A DNA stretch of 64,000 nucleotides from NCBI GenBank assembly GCA_900546075.1, contig URBH01000003.1, forward strand, positions 11,442 to 75,441, given 5' to 3'. The DNA is from an uncultured Eubacteriales bacterium (GTDB taxonomy: Bacteria; Bacillota; Clostridia; Oscillospirales; Oscillospiraceae). The notes beneath the pieces are model-generated. The model made no database searches. It saw only the letters and a program-made list of their open reading frames with translations, and had not been told where the DNA came from. The position numbers and the translations under genes are program-made. This document shows positions 25,478 through 34,297 of the stretch, piece by piece. Position 1 is the first letter of the stretch, and every line of letters starts with the position of its first letter.

Positions 25478-25699
25478 AGTGATCATTCCTTTCTTAATTT
25501 CTGCTTTGAAAAGCAGTCGGTACGGGCGATCCCCGAAGCGATTTTCTCCGATGCTTCTTCCATAGCGTCGGTCTAAAACAGCACCGGGAGACAGCCTATA
25601 AAATGGCAGACGCCATATTACAGGAGACGGTGGGGGGGGCGATTGCCCCAAAATGAAATTTCCAAAATCGAAAAATTCAAAATATAAAAGAATGGTCAT

Positions 25700-25728
25700 A
25701 TTTTAACATATTTTCCGTCTCAAGTAAA
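25700..25728 (-). promoter_or_regulatory. Possible promoter of the peptide importer operon
   Basis: Minus strand TTTACT (25723-25728), 17 bp, TAAAAT (25700-25705) in a strongly AT-rich tract. The resulting leader is about 215 nt and contains a GGGGGCGATTGCCCC-type hairpin near 25632-25651. The gap 25478-25895 holds this promoter, the leader and the terminator at 25832-25864, and no gene that I can see. Confidence 0.4.
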
Positions 25729-25831
25729 GTGGCAGATTTCATGATATGTCTCGATATATTCGCAAATTTTTGTAACAGAAACATAAAAAAATGTTCATAC
25801 AGCAAAAGCAAACGTCCTTGACCGGCGTTAC

Positions 25832-25864
25832 AAAAGGGCGCACGCCGGAGTTCCGGCGTGCGCG
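25832..25864 (-). terminator. Terminator of the D-amino-acid aminotransferase gene
   Basis: GCGCACGCCGG/CCGGCGTGCGC with a 4-nt loop, followed on the minus strand by CCTTTTGT. Confidence 0.75.
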
Positions 25865-25895
25865 CAAAGCAGTTGCGGCAGGTGCTTTTTTTCGG

Positions 25896-26753
25896 TTAAA
25901 TCCCAAGCCCCGCAAAGCCTGTGCAGTCCCGGAAGTCCTGGAGGACTGCATTTTGGATGGCGGCGCGGGTGGCGGCATCCCTCCCGCCCACGCTCAGGCC
26001 GTTCAGCGTATCGGCGGCAAGGCAGAACTTGGTGGTGGAGGTTACAAGAATTTCATCAGAGGATTTCAAAAAGTCCATGGTGAAGGGCTTTTCCAGCACC
26101 GGAATGCCCAGCCGGTAGCAGACGCGGATCATGTGGCTCTTGGCGATGCCCCGGAGAATGAACTCGTCGTTGGGATGGGAGTACAGCACCCCGTCCTTCA
26201 GGACGGAGACGTTGGAATGGGCGCATTCGGTGACGATGTCGCCCCGGTGGAAAACGGTCTCCGTGCATCCGGCGCGGTGCGCCCGCTGGGCGGTCATCAC
26301 GTTGCACAGCAGATTCAGGGATTTGATGTTGCAGTGGAAGAAGCGGGTGTCTTCCTCGTCGTTAAGACGGATGAGGACGTTGGGGTTGGGGATGGTCTGG
26401 GGACGAATCAGCACCCACAGCTTGCCGGGCAGATTCTCGGAATAGGTGTGGCTGCGGTTTTCCACGCCGCGGCTCACCTGCCAGTATACGAAGCAGGTCT
26501 CGCCCTCCACCTGCCGCGTCAGCCGGGTAAGTAGCTCGCCCAGCGCCCCCTTTTCCATGGGAATGTGGATATCCAGCAGCCGTGCGCTGGTGTAAAACCG
26601 GTTAAGATGGTCTTCCAACAGGAATATGGTGCCGTTTGCCGCCATGGCGGCGTCATAGCAGCCGTCGCCGAAGAAGTGGACACGGTCATTGAAGGGGACT
26701 GTCAGTTCCTCGGGTGCGCCGATCTTGCCGTCGTAATAGGCCAGTGCTTTCAT
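25896..26753 (-). CDS. dat: D-amino-acid aminotransferase (class IV PLP enzyme)
   Basis: 285 residues from ATG 26753 after AAGGAGG; the longer frame to 26996 is a shadow of the FAD enzyme gene. It has YYDGKIG and FNDRVHFFGDGCYDAA at the N-terminus as in D-alanine aminotransferase. The PLP lysine is in NIKSLNLLCN and the E-anchor in DIVTECAHSNV. The enzyme moves amino groups between D-Ala or D-Glu and 2-oxo acids. It lies upstream of the muropeptide island and could consume D-Ala released by DppA and LdcA. Confidence 0.88.
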   Translation of the reverse strand: MKALAYYDGKIGAPEELTVPFNDRVHFFGDGCYDAAMAANGTIFLLEDHLNRFYTSARLLDIHIPMEKGALGELLTRLTRQVEGETCFVYWQVSRGVENRSHTYSENLPGKLWVLIRPQTIPNPNVLIRLNDEEDTRFFHCNIKSLNLLCNVMTAQRAHRAGCTETVFHRGDIVTECAHSNVSVLKDGVLYSHPNDEFILRGIAKSHMIRVCYRLGIPVLEKPFTMDFLKSSDEILVTSTTKFCLAADTLNGLSVGGRDAATRAAIQNAVLQDFRDCTGFAGLGI

Positions 26754-26781
26754 GGGATCCGCCCTCCTTATAATATATGTG

Positions 26782-28146
26782 TTACTCTGCGATTCTCCGC
26801 GCCACGGCGACGCCGCTGGCGGAGGCGTGGGACAGGGAATGGGTGATGCCGCTGCCGTCGCCGATGACGTACAGTCCCGGATACCGGGTCTGCAAATGCG
26901 CATCCACCGCCACTTCCATATTGTAGAATTTGACCTCCACGCCATAGAGCAGAGTGTCATCATTAGCGGTGCCGGGGGCAACCTCATCCAGGGCATAGAG
27001 CATCTCGATGATGCCGTCCAGGATCCGCTTGGGCAGCACCAGACTCAAATCGCCGGGGGTCGCGTCCAGAGTGGGGGTGACGAAGGATTCCGCAATGCGT
27101 TTGGGGGTAGACCGCTGCCCACGGATCAGGTCGCCGAAGCGCTGGACGATGACGCCGCCGCCCAGCATATTGCTGAGGCGGGCGATGGACTCGCCGTAGC
27201 CGTTGGAATCCTTGAAGGGCTCGGAAAAATGCTTCGCAACCAGCAGGGCAAAATTGGTATTGGAGGTCTGACGGGCGGGGTCTTCATAGCTGTGACCGTT
27301 GACGGTGATGATGCCGTTGGTGTTTTCGTTGACCACTGCGCCCTTGGGGTTCATGCAGAAGGTACGGACGAGATCGCCGTACTTTTCGGTGCGGTAGACG
27401 ATCTTGCTTTCGTACAGCTCATCGGTGAGGTGGGAGAAAATCTCCGCGGGAAGCTCCACCCGGACGCCGATATCCACCCGGTTGGACTTGGTGGGAATGT
27501 CCATGTCGCGGCAAACGGATTCCATCCATTTGCTGCCGCTGCGCCCTACGGAGATCACGCACTGGCGGCAAGAGAAGCTTCCGGCCTTGCAGGTGATCTG
27601 ATACCCGCCGTCCACAGCGGCCACAGATTCCACCGGCGTGTCAAAGTAGAATGTGACCTTGTCTTTCAGATAGGCGTAGAGATTTTCCAGCACCACATAG
27701 TTGATGTCGGTGCCGAGATGGCGCACGGAGGCGTCCAGCAGATGCAGGTCGTTCTGCATACACAGCTTTTTGAATTTGGTACCGGCGGTGGAATAGAGCT
27801 TGGTACCTTCGCCGCCGTAGGCCATGTTGATCTGGTCGACGTAGCGCATCAGCTCCAGCGCCCTGGCCTTGCCCAGATACTCGTAAAGCGTGCCGCCAAA
27901 ATCGTTGGTAATGTTGTATTTTCCGTCGGAAAAAGCGCCTGCGCCACCGAAACCGCTCATAATGGAGCAGTTTTTGCAGGCAATACAGGATTTGACCTTA
28001 ACGCCGTCAATGGGACATTTGCGGTTTTTCAGCGGATGTCCGGCCTCGAAGACGGCGACCTTCAGTTCCGGGCGCAGCCGGGTCAACTCATAGGCGGAAA
28101 AGATACCGCCAGGCCCCGCGCCGACAATGATCACATCGTAATTCAT
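26782..28146 (-). CDS. FAD-dependent dehydrogenase (COG2509-like)
   Basis: 454 residues from ATG 28146 (GAGGT just upstream). The N-terminal Rossmann motif is IIVGAGPGGIFSAYEL, and the late FAD motif is LYVIGDGSGITHSLSHASASG. A short cysteine group CIACKNCSIM (about residue 64) precedes GFGGAGAFSDGKYN, characteristic of this uncharacterised FAD family. Substrate unknown. The last 30 bp before the next gene suggest loose coupling with the aminotransferase. Confidence 0.82.
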   Translation of the reverse strand: MNYDVIIVGAGPGGIFSAYELTRLRPELKVAVFEAGHPLKNRKCPIDGVKVKSCIACKNCSIMSGFGGAGAFSDGKYNITNDFGGTLYEYLGKARALELMRYVDQINMAYGGEGTKLYSTAGTKFKKLCMQNDLHLLDASVRHLGTDINYVVLENLYAYLKDKVTFYFDTPVESVAAVDGGYQITCKAGSFSCRQCVISVGRSGSKWMESVCRDMDIPTKSNRVDIGVRVELPAEIFSHLTDELYESKIVYRTEKYGDLVRTFCMNPKGAVVNENTNGIITVNGHSYEDPARQTSNTNFALLVAKHFSEPFKDSNGYGESIARLSNMLGGGVIVQRFGDLIRGQRSTPKRIAESFVTPTLDATPGDLSLVLPKRILDGIIEMLYALDEVAPGTANDDTLLYGVEVKFYNMEVAVDAHLQTRYPGLYVIGDGSGITHSLSHASASGVAVARRIAE

Positions 28147-28311
28147 GACTACCTCACAACGTATAATTTTGCAGTCAACCATTTACGGTGGTTGGTAGAG
28201 ACGCTCAACCATATTATGAGCTTATACCCGTCCAGTATAACACAGCCGAAGCGGGTTTGCAACCAAAACCGACTGAGAAAGAACAAAGGTGCCAACGATA
28301 CCGATAAACGC

Positions 28312-28345
28312 AGCAAAAAATCCCAGAACCGTTACGATTCTGGGA
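28312..28345 (-). terminator. Terminator of the tRNA transcript
   Basis: ATCCCAGAATC/GGTTCTGGGAT stem followed by TTTTTTGC on the minus strand, immediately after tRNA-Tyr. Confidence 0.85.
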
Positions 28346-28350
28346 TTGAT

Positions 28351-28435
28351 TGGTGGGGGAGGACGGATTCGAACCATCGAAGCGAAACGCAGCAGATTTA
28401 CAGTCTGTCCCCTTTGGCCACTCGGGAACTCCCCC
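28351..28435 (-). tRNA. tRNA-Tyr (anticodon GTA)
   Basis: Minus-strand cloverleaf: acceptor GGGGGAG/CTCCCCC, anticodon loop CTGTAAA giving GTA, a long class II variable arm (CTGCGTTTCGCTTCG) and TTCGAAT in the T arm. The CCA end is encoded (28351-28353). Co-transcribed with tRNA-Thr. Confidence 0.95.
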
Positions 28436-28482
28436 ATATTTTGTTCGTTCGGTTGCAGGCTCAAGGAATGCGCCGGTTCTGG

Positions 28483-28558
28483 TGGAGCCGGTAGACGGAC
28501 TCGAACCCCCGACCTACTGATTACAAATCAGTTGCTCTACCAACTGAGCTATACCGGC
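28483..28558 (-). tRNA. tRNA-Thr (anticodon TGT)
   Basis: Acceptor GCCGGTA/TACCGGC, D arm with AGCTCAGTTGGTAGAGC, anticodon loop TTTGTAA (TGT), T arm GGGGGTTCGAGTCC and an encoded CCA (28483-28485). First tRNA after a strong promoter. Confidence 0.95.
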
Positions 28559-28578
28559 GTCTCGAACCGAACACGCTT

Positions 28579-28606
28579 ATTATAGCACGGAAAGTCGATT
28601 TGTCAA
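28579..28606 (-). promoter_or_regulatory. tRNA operon promoter
   Basis: Consensus TTGACA (28601-28606) and TATAAT (28579-28584) with a 16-bp spacer on the minus strand, about 20 bp upstream of tRNA-Thr. Confidence 0.85.
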
Positions 28607-28626
28607 GCTTTTTCGTGCGGCTTTTT

Positions 28627-28662
28627 GGAAAAAGTTCGGGAGCGGATTTCCCACTCCCGAAC
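28627..28662 (-). terminator. ileS terminator
   Basis: GTTCGGGAG/CTCCCGAAC hairpin followed on the minus strand by TTTTTCC, 32 bp after the ileS stop. Confidence 0.85.
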
Positions 28663-28693
28663 AGCAACATTTTAGAGCTTTTTTCGGGAAAAA

Positions 28694-31483
28694 TCAGAAT
28701 TCTACGTCCATTTTTGCCACGACGGCGGCGCAGCGGGGGCAGAGTCCCTCGGCGTTTGCCTGTAGGCTGTGCATCCAGCAGCGGGGACACTTGGTTCCCT
28801 TGGCCTCGGAGACGCCGATGGTCAGGCTCGGATAGTTGACGCCTGTGCCGATCTCAGCGCCTTCCTCGGGCTGCGCCCAGACGCAGTCGGAGACGATGCA
28901 CACCTCGGCCAGATTCACGCCCTCGCAGGCGGAGCGGATGGCGGCGTCCTCCGTTTTCAGGGTGACGTGGGCTTCCAGCGCCTTGCCGATACGCTTGTCG
29001 GCGCGCGCCTTTTCCAGAACGCCGTTGACGTCCTGGCGCAGCTTCATGACTACGTCCCACTTGGCCATGGCGGCGTCTTCCAGCGCGTACTGGGCGAAGC
29101 CTTCCGGCATCTGGTTCAGCAGGACATTCCGGGCGTCATCACTGGCGCGATGAGGCATGGACTGCCAGATTTCGTCGCAGGTGAAGGCCAGGATGGGAGC
29201 AAACAGCTTGGCCATGGCGTCCAGAATCAGGAACAGAGCGCTCTGGGCGGAGCGGCGGCGCAGGCCGTTCTTTTCCTCGCAGTAAAGCCGGTCTTTGAGG
29301 ATGTCCAGATAGAAGGAGGACAGCTCCACCACGCAGAAATCGTTGATGGCGTGGGACACCACATGGAACTCGTAATTGTCGTAGGCCTTGCGGCAGGTCT
29401 GCACCAGCGCGTCCAGGCGGGTCAGCGCCCAGCGATCCAGCTCCTCCATGTCTTCGGGGGCAACCAGGTTGTCGGGGTCGAACTCGTTCAGGTTGCCCAG
29501 GCAGTACCGGGCGGTGTTCCGGAATTTCAGATAGCTCTGAGACAGCTGCTTGAAGATCTCCTTGGAGCAGCGGACGTCGGCGTGGTAGTCGGCGGAGCCA
29601 GCCCACAGACGCACGATGTCGGCGCCGTATTCCTTGATCAGGTCGGCGGGGTCAATGCCGTTGCCCAGAGACTTGTGCATGGCGCGTCCCTGGCCGTCCA
29701 CCGTCCAGCCGTGGGTCAGAACCTGCTTGAAGGGTGCGCCGTGTCCCAGCGCGCCAACGGAGGTCAGAAGGCTGGACTGGAACCAGCCGCGGTACTGGTC
29801 GGCGCCCTCCAGATACACGTCGGCAGGCCACAGCTCGGGGGTGTCCCGCATGAGGGAGGCATAGTGGGTGGAGCCGGAGTCGAACCAGCCGTCCAGGGTG
29901 TCGGTCTCCTTGTCGAAGGACTTGCCGCCGCAGTGGGGGCAGCTTAAGTTTTCGGGAATCAGCTCCATGGCGTCCTTCTCAAACCAGACGTTGGAGCCGT
30001 ACTCGTCAAACAGCTCGGAAATGTGGGCGATGGTCTCGTCGGTGCAGACGGGTTTTCCGCAGTCCCGGCAGTAGAACACGGGGATGGGCAGACCCCAGCG
30101 GCGCTGACGGGAAATGCACCAGTCGGCACGCTCCCGGATCATGCTGATCATCCGCTCGCCGCCCCAGGCGGGAAGCCACTTCACGTCCTTGCAGGCGGCG
30201 ATGGCCTCGTCCTTGAAGGATTCCACGGAGCAGAACCACTGAGGGGTCGCCCGGAAGATGATGGGCTTCTTGCAGCGGTCATGGTGGGGGTAGGAGTGGA
30301 CGATCTCCTCGGAGGCGAACAGAGCGCCGCTTTCCTTCATGTCCGCGAGAATGACGGGGTTGCTTTCCTCGGTCTTCATACCGGCGTACTTGCCGGCGTA
30401 GTCGGTGTGGCGGCCGTAATCGTCCACAGGCACCACCAAGTCCATGCCGTAGCGCATACAGGTCTGGTAGTCGTCGGCGCCGAAGCCGGGAGCGGTGTGG
30501 ACACAGCCGGTACCGGAATCCATGGTGACGTACTCGGCGTTCACCAGACGGGAGGTCTTGTCCAGGAAGGGATGCTGCGCCAGCATATTCTCAAAGAACT
30601 GGCCGGGGTAGGAGGCGATGACCTCGTAATGCTCGAAGCCGCCGATGTGCATGACCTTGTCCATCAGAGCCTGCGCCATGATATAGGTCTCACCGTTTTC
30701 GGCCTTGACAAGAACGTAGGTCTCCCTGGGGTGCAGGCAGATGGCCAGGTTGCCAGGCAGCGTCCAGATGGTGGTCGTCCAGATGACGAAGTAGGTGCGG
30801 CTCAGGTCAAAGCCTGCCAGCTTGCCCAGATCGTCTTTCATGGGGAACTTGACGTAGACGGAGGTACAGGGGTCGTCATGGTATTCAATCTCGGCCTCGG
30901 CCACGGCGGTGGCACACACGGGACACCAGTACACGGGCTTCAGGCCCTTGTAGATATAGCCCTTGTCGAACATCCGGCCAAAGACCTTGACTTCCTGCGC
31001 CTCAAAGTGCTTGTCCATGGTGCGGTAGGGATGCTTCCAGTTGCCCACCACGCCCAGACGCTTGAAGCCTGCCATCTGACGCTGGATATAGGTTTCGGCA
31101 AATTCCTCGCAGGCGGCGCGGAACTGGGGGACGGGCATGGCCTTGTGGTTGAGCTTGCTCTTTTTGATGATGGCGGTCTCAATGGGAAGACCGTGGTTGT
31201 CCCAGCCGGGGACGTAGGGGGTGTAATAGCCCATCATGGCGTGGCTGCGGACGATGAAATCCTTCAGGGTCTTATTCAGGGCGTGACCCATGTGGATGTC
31301 GCCGTTGCTGAAGGGAGGACCGTCATGCAGCACGAAGGGTGGGAGATCCTTGTTCTTTTCCAGCATGGCCTCATAGAGGTTCTGCTCCTCCCAGCGGCTG
31401 AGCATACCCGGCTCCCGGGTGGGCAGACCCGCCTTCATGGGGAAATCGGTTTTCGGTGTGATGATCGTGTTCTTATAATCCAT
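28694..31483 (-). CDS. ileS: Isoleucyl-tRNA synthetase
   Basis: 929 residues from ATG 31483 with GGAGGT ten bases upstream. It charges tRNA-Ile. The HIGH motif reads HMGH (GDIHMGHALNK). The KMSKS loop reads AMHKSLGN, a variant without the first Lys. The CP1 editing region and the C-terminal zinc site (CPRCWMHSLQ, LCPRC) are present. It is controlled by an upstream T-box with an ATC specifier. It follows divIVA, as in Bacillus. Confidence 0.97.
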   Translation of the reverse strand: MDYKNTIITPKTDFPMKAGLPTREPGMLSRWEEQNLYEAMLEKNKDLPPFVLHDGPPFSNGDIHMGHALNKTLKDFIVRSHAMMGYYTPYVPGWDNHGLPIETAIIKKSKLNHKAMPVPQFRAACEEFAETYIQRQMAGFKRLGVVGNWKHPYRTMDKHFEAQEVKVFGRMFDKGYIYKGLKPVYWCPVCATAVAEAEIEYHDDPCTSVYVKFPMKDDLGKLAGFDLSRTYFVIWTTTIWTLPGNLAICLHPRETYVLVKAENGETYIMAQALMDKVMHIGGFEHYEVIASYPGQFFENMLAQHPFLDKTSRLVNAEYVTMDSGTGCVHTAPGFGADDYQTCMRYGMDLVVPVDDYGRHTDYAGKYAGMKTEESNPVILADMKESGALFASEEIVHSYPHHDRCKKPIIFRATPQWFCSVESFKDEAIAACKDVKWLPAWGGERMISMIRERADWCISRQRRWGLPIPVFYCRDCGKPVCTDETIAHISELFDEYGSNVWFEKDAMELIPENLSCPHCGGKSFDKETDTLDGWFDSGSTHYASLMRDTPELWPADVYLEGADQYRGWFQSSLLTSVGALGHGAPFKQVLTHGWTVDGQGRAMHKSLGNGIDPADLIKEYGADIVRLWAGSADYHADVRCSKEIFKQLSQSYLKFRNTARYCLGNLNEFDPDNLVAPEDMEELDRWALTRLDALVQTCRKAYDNYEFHVVSHAINDFCVVELSSFYLDILKDRLYCEEKNGLRRRSAQSALFLILDAMAKLFAPILAFTCDEIWQSMPHRASDDARNVLLNQMPEGFAQYALEDAAMAKWDVVMKLRQDVNGVLEKARADKRIGKALEAHVTLKTEDAAIRSACEGVNLAEVCIVSDCVWAQPEEGAEIGTGVNYPSLTIGVSEAKGTKCPRCWMHSLQANAEGLCPRCAAVVAKMDVEF

Positions 31484-31544
31484 CGGAATACTTACCTCCA
31501 AAAATGAATTCATGATAATGTGGGGCAGGGAAGTGTGACCCTGC

Positions 31545-31825
31545 GATCAAAAGGAAAGCGCCCCTGTCTCGTCAAAAGAGACAAAGGCGCGTTAACCTCT
31601 GCGGTACCACTCTCGTTCCGGTAAAACCGGCACTCATGGGGAATCTCTAAATCAGAGCTTCCCTTACGCTGTATCGGGCGTGTCCCGGCGCGGCCTACTG
31701 CCTTTCGGGTTCGGCGCGCTGCTCGGAGGTGATGCAGACCGTCTCCTGCTTACTGCCTTGCACCAAAGCGGCAGCTCTCTGAAAGCGGCGGAACGGCTTG
31801 CGTGTCCTCGTCAAAGCGTGAAAAT
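31545..31825 (-). promoter_or_regulatory. T-box riboswitch (isoleucine) of ileS
   Basis: On the minus strand the Stem I landmarks CAGAGAGCTGCC and GGTGCAAGGC appear, with the specifier ATC (complement of 31731-31733) in TGCATCACCTCCGAG. The invariant T-box AGAGTGGTACCGC (31601-31613) follows. It is followed by the terminator GCGCCTTTGTCTC/GAGACAGGGGCGC (31558-31590) and TTTCCTTTT. Uncharged tRNA-Ile should favour read-through into ileS. It occupies nearly all of the 31484-31842 gap. Confidence 0.93.
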
Positions 31826-31842
31826 ATGGGAACCTCCGCCTT

Positions 31843-32592
31843 TTATCTGCGGGAGGTGGGATCGTAGTTGCGGCCGAATTGCAGGTTCAGGCTGGCAAAG
31901 CGGCTGGTGGTGGAATCATTGGCGGTGGGGTGCTTGGGCGCGGCCTTGGGGGCGCTGTCCGTGGTGGTGCCGATGATCGCTTCGATGTTCTGGGAGATCT
32001 CGTCGGCTACGTCGTCGCTGCTGGCCTTGGGGGCAGGAGCGACCGGGGCAACGGGTGCGGCAGGCGCCACAGGAGCCACACGGGTCGTAGGCGCCGTGGT
32101 GGTGGCAGGCGCGTTGGCGGTCTTGATCCGATCCAGAGCCTGGATGCAGGAGCGCATCTGATCCTGAATCTCATTGATCCGGGCGGAGGCGGTTCTGCGG
32201 GCTTCCTCCAGCCGGGCGTTCTCGGCGGCAATCAGGGCGCTGTTGTTGGGGACGCTCTGAATGGGCTGGACGCTCTGCGCAGCCTGAGCGGCGGCAGCGG
32301 CATTGGCGTTGCTGAGCATCTTGGCGCACTTGGCCTCGGCCTCCATGACCATCTTGTCACAGGTGCGCTGGGCGTTGGCGACGGCTTCCTTCATGGCCGC
32401 TTCGTTCTTGCGGTACTCTTCCAGCTTGCCGACGAGGACGCGCATCTTGCTTTTCAGAAGGGCGTTCTCCTTGTACAGCGTTACGTAATCCTCCGTCAGA
32501 GGCTCCAGAAACTCGTCCACCTGCTGCATATTGTAGCCGCCGAAGGTAGACTTGCTGAAAGAAATCTGATCGATCTGTTGCGGTGTAAACAT
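31843..32592 (-). CDS. divIVA: DivIVA-domain cell-division protein
   Basis: 249 residues. The N-terminal membrane-curvature module FSKSTFGGYNMQQVDEFLEPL (about 12-32) is followed by a coiled coil to about residue 100. A low-complexity Ala/Pro/Thr-rich linker (170-200) and a short conserved tail complete it. DivIVA scaffolds septum and pole proteins. It sits between sepF and ileS, the usual Firmicutes order. Longer than Bacillus DivIVA (164) because of the C-terminal extension. Confidence 0.9.
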   Translation of the reverse strand: MFTPQQIDQISFSKSTFGGYNMQQVDEFLEPLTEDYVTLYKENALLKSKMRVLVGKLEEYRKNEAAMKEAVANAQRTCDKMVMEAEAKCAKMLSNANAAAAAQAAQSVQPIQSVPNNSALIAAENARLEEARRTASARINEIQDQMRSCIQALDRIKTANAPATTTAPTTRVAPVAPAAPVAPVAPAPKASSDDVADEISQNIEAIIGTTTDSAPKAAPKHPTANDSTTSRFASLNLQFGRNYDPTSRR

Positions 32593-32613
32593 GGTGATTT
32601 ACCTTCCTATCTT

Positions 32614-33168
32614 TTAGATATAGCTTTCAACCTCGGCCTGCAACGTTTCCAGGTCGCCCACAATGTCCATATTGTGGGGACAGAACAGGTATGCAGACTG
32701 GGCAATCTTCTTCACATCGCCGTCCAGGGCGTACACACAGCCGGACAGAAAATCCACCACCCGGCGAGCCATGGCCTTGTCCACATTCTCCATGTTGACG
32801 ATGACGGCTTTCCGGTTGCGCAGGTCATCGGCGGCCTTGGAGGTATCGTTGAAGCTGCCCGGACGGAACAGAACCACCTCCTGCTTGTTGCCGGTGTTCA
32901 TGTTCAGAACCTGACCGGAGAAGCCGGCGGCGGGAGCGGCGGACGCGGTGCTGGTCATGGGGCCGAAGCCGTAATCGTCGGCTTCCTCATCCTCTTCCTC
33001 TTCGGGGGCGGGAGTGGGCGCCGGTGCGCGGCGGGGTTTGCGGCGGGCGGGAGCAGGCTTCTCGGGTTCTTCATAATCATCGAGGTAATCGTCATCCTCG
33101 CCGTAATCATCGTAATCGTCGTCTGCGTAGGGCTGGGCAAATTTCTTTACGTTATCCCATAAGCTCAT
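32614..33168 (-). CDS. sepF: SepF, FtsZ-associated cell-division protein
   Basis: 184 residues: an N-terminal amphipathic membrane-binding helix (MSLWDNVKKFAQPY), an acidic Asp/Tyr-rich and Pro-rich linker, and the SepF core from about residue 88 (VVLFRPGSFNDTSKAADDLRNRKAVIVNM, then DFLSGCVYALDG). SepF polymerises into rings that anchor and bundle FtsZ. Confidence 0.95.
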   Translation of the reverse strand: MSLWDNVKKFAQPYADDDYDDYGEDDDYLDDYEEPEKPAPARRKPRRAPAPTPAPEEEEDEEADDYGFGPMTSTASAAPAAGFSGQVLNMNTGNKQEVVLFRPGSFNDTSKAADDLRNRKAVIVNMENVDKAMARRVVDFLSGCVYALDGDVKKIAQSAYLFCPHNMDIVGDLETLQAEVESYI

Positions 33169-33197
33169 TCTATATGTCCTCCTAATGTATGCTCACA

Positions 33198-33920
33198 TCA
33201 TTTTGATGATTCCCTGGTATCGTCTTTCACATAGTTCCTGGCGCCAAAAATAGCGGTGCCGATTCGAACCATCGTGCTGCCGGAGGCGATCGCGTCGGCG
33301 AAGTCTCCGGACATGCCCATGGATAAACAGTCCACCTTGACATTATCGTATTTTTTTCGCCTTATGTCAACAGATAAGTGGAACATTTTTTGAAAAAATT
33401 TTTGATTTTCTCCCGAAATGTGGCTGATTGGGGGAATTGCCATGAGACCTTTGATACATATGTTTGAAAATTCGCCGATTTTTTCCATCAGAGGAAGGAT
33501 GTCCCCGGCGGCAAAACCGGACTTGCTGGCCTCCTCGCCGATGTTGACCTCCAGCAAAATGTCCTGCACAATGCCCTGCCTGGCGGCTTCCCGGTCGATG
33601 GCGGCAAGCAGACGCTCCGAGTCCACGCTCTGAATGAGGGAGACCTTGCCCACCACCTGGCGAACCTTGTTGGTCTGTAAGTGGCCGATGAAATGCACCG
33701 GCGCGCCGTCGTAGGCGTTCTGGGCGAGCTTGGCGGTCAGCTCCTGCACCCGGTTTTCGCCGCAGCAGTCCACACCGGCGGCGATGGCCTGACGCACGGC
33801 GTCGGCGTCGTTCATTTTTGTGGCGGCGCAGAGCAGGATTTCCTTTGGGTCACGTCCCGCGGCGAGGGCGGCGGCCTCCATCTGGCGGCGGATTTCGGCG
33901 ACGTTTTCGGCGATAGACAT
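33198..33920 (-). CDS. ylmE: PLP homeostasis protein (YggS/YlmE family)
   Basis: 240 residues with the PLP lysine in LLCAATKMND, the barrel motifs ENRVQEL and HFIGHLQTNK, and the terminal MGMSGDFADAIASGSTMVRIGTAIFG. The family binds PLP without a known catalytic role and tunes vitamin B6 and amino-acid pools. The gene order ylmE-sepF-divIVA is conserved; the ylmG and ylmH genes usually found between sepF and divIVA are missing. Confidence 0.95.
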   Translation of the reverse strand: MSIAENVAEIRRQMEAAALAAGRDPKEILLCAATKMNDADAVRQAIAAGVDCCGENRVQELTAKLAQNAYDGAPVHFIGHLQTNKVRQVVGKVSLIQSVDSERLLAAIDREAARQGIVQDILLEVNIGEEASKSGFAAGDILPLMEKIGEFSNICIKGLMAIPPISHISGENQKFFQKMFHLSVDIRRKKYDNVKVDCLSMGMSGDFADAIASGSTMVRIGTAIFGARNYVKDDTRESSK

Positions 33921-33965
33921 AAGAATTCTTCTTTCTGTTTAGATTGGGAACCGGAGTTTACACTG

Positions 33966-34006
33966 AAAAAAGGGCAACGGAAGGCTTATGCTCCGTTGCC
34001 CTTTTT
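33966..34006 (-). terminator. hfq terminator
   Basis: GGGCAACGGA/TCCGTTGCCC stem with CTTTTTTCAG on the minus strand, just after the hfq stop. Confidence 0.85.
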
Positions 34007-34009
34007 GCG

Positions 34010-34240
34010 TCACGCAGTTGCGGCTGCGGCCTTCAGCGGTTTCATGGGGGCGAGGGTGGAGATGGCGTGCTTGTAGATCATCTGCTGCTTGCCATCGGAT
34101 ACCAGCACCACTACAAAGCTGTCGTAGCCCGTAATGACTCCCCGGAGCTGGAAGCCGTTCATCAGAAACAGGGTCACGGGAACCTTGTCCCGGCGAACCT
34201 CCTTCAAAATGGCTTCCTGTAAGTTGATCGCGTCAGACAT
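34010..34240 (-). CDS. hfq: RNA chaperone Hfq
   Basis: 76 residues from ATG 34240, with AAGAAGG seven bases upstream. A longer frame to 34345 exists, but its first part is encoded inside the palindromic element and has no Hfq character. The Sm1 motif is VPVTLFLMNGFQLRGVITGYDSFVVVL and the Sm2 motif is MIYKHAISTLAP (YKHA). Hfq forms hexameric rings that bind sRNAs and A- or U-rich RNA. Downstream of miaA, the classical order. Confidence 0.95.
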   Translation of the reverse strand: MSDAINLQEAILKEVRRDKVPVTLFLMNGFQLRGVITGYDSFVVVLVSDGKQQMIYKHAISTLAPMKPLKAAAATA

Positions 34241-34297
34241 ATGGATACCTTCTTTCTCATATTCGGCAGACAAATACTCCCCAATAACTGCCGTTTT

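Noticed and set aside
23465..25576. A 703-codon open frame on the plus strand opposite the peptide-binding protein gene
   Set aside because: It is the mirror of a clear SBP family 5 gene in GC-rich DNA, is rich in Gly/Val as antisense frames are, and has no ribosome site or recognisable domain.
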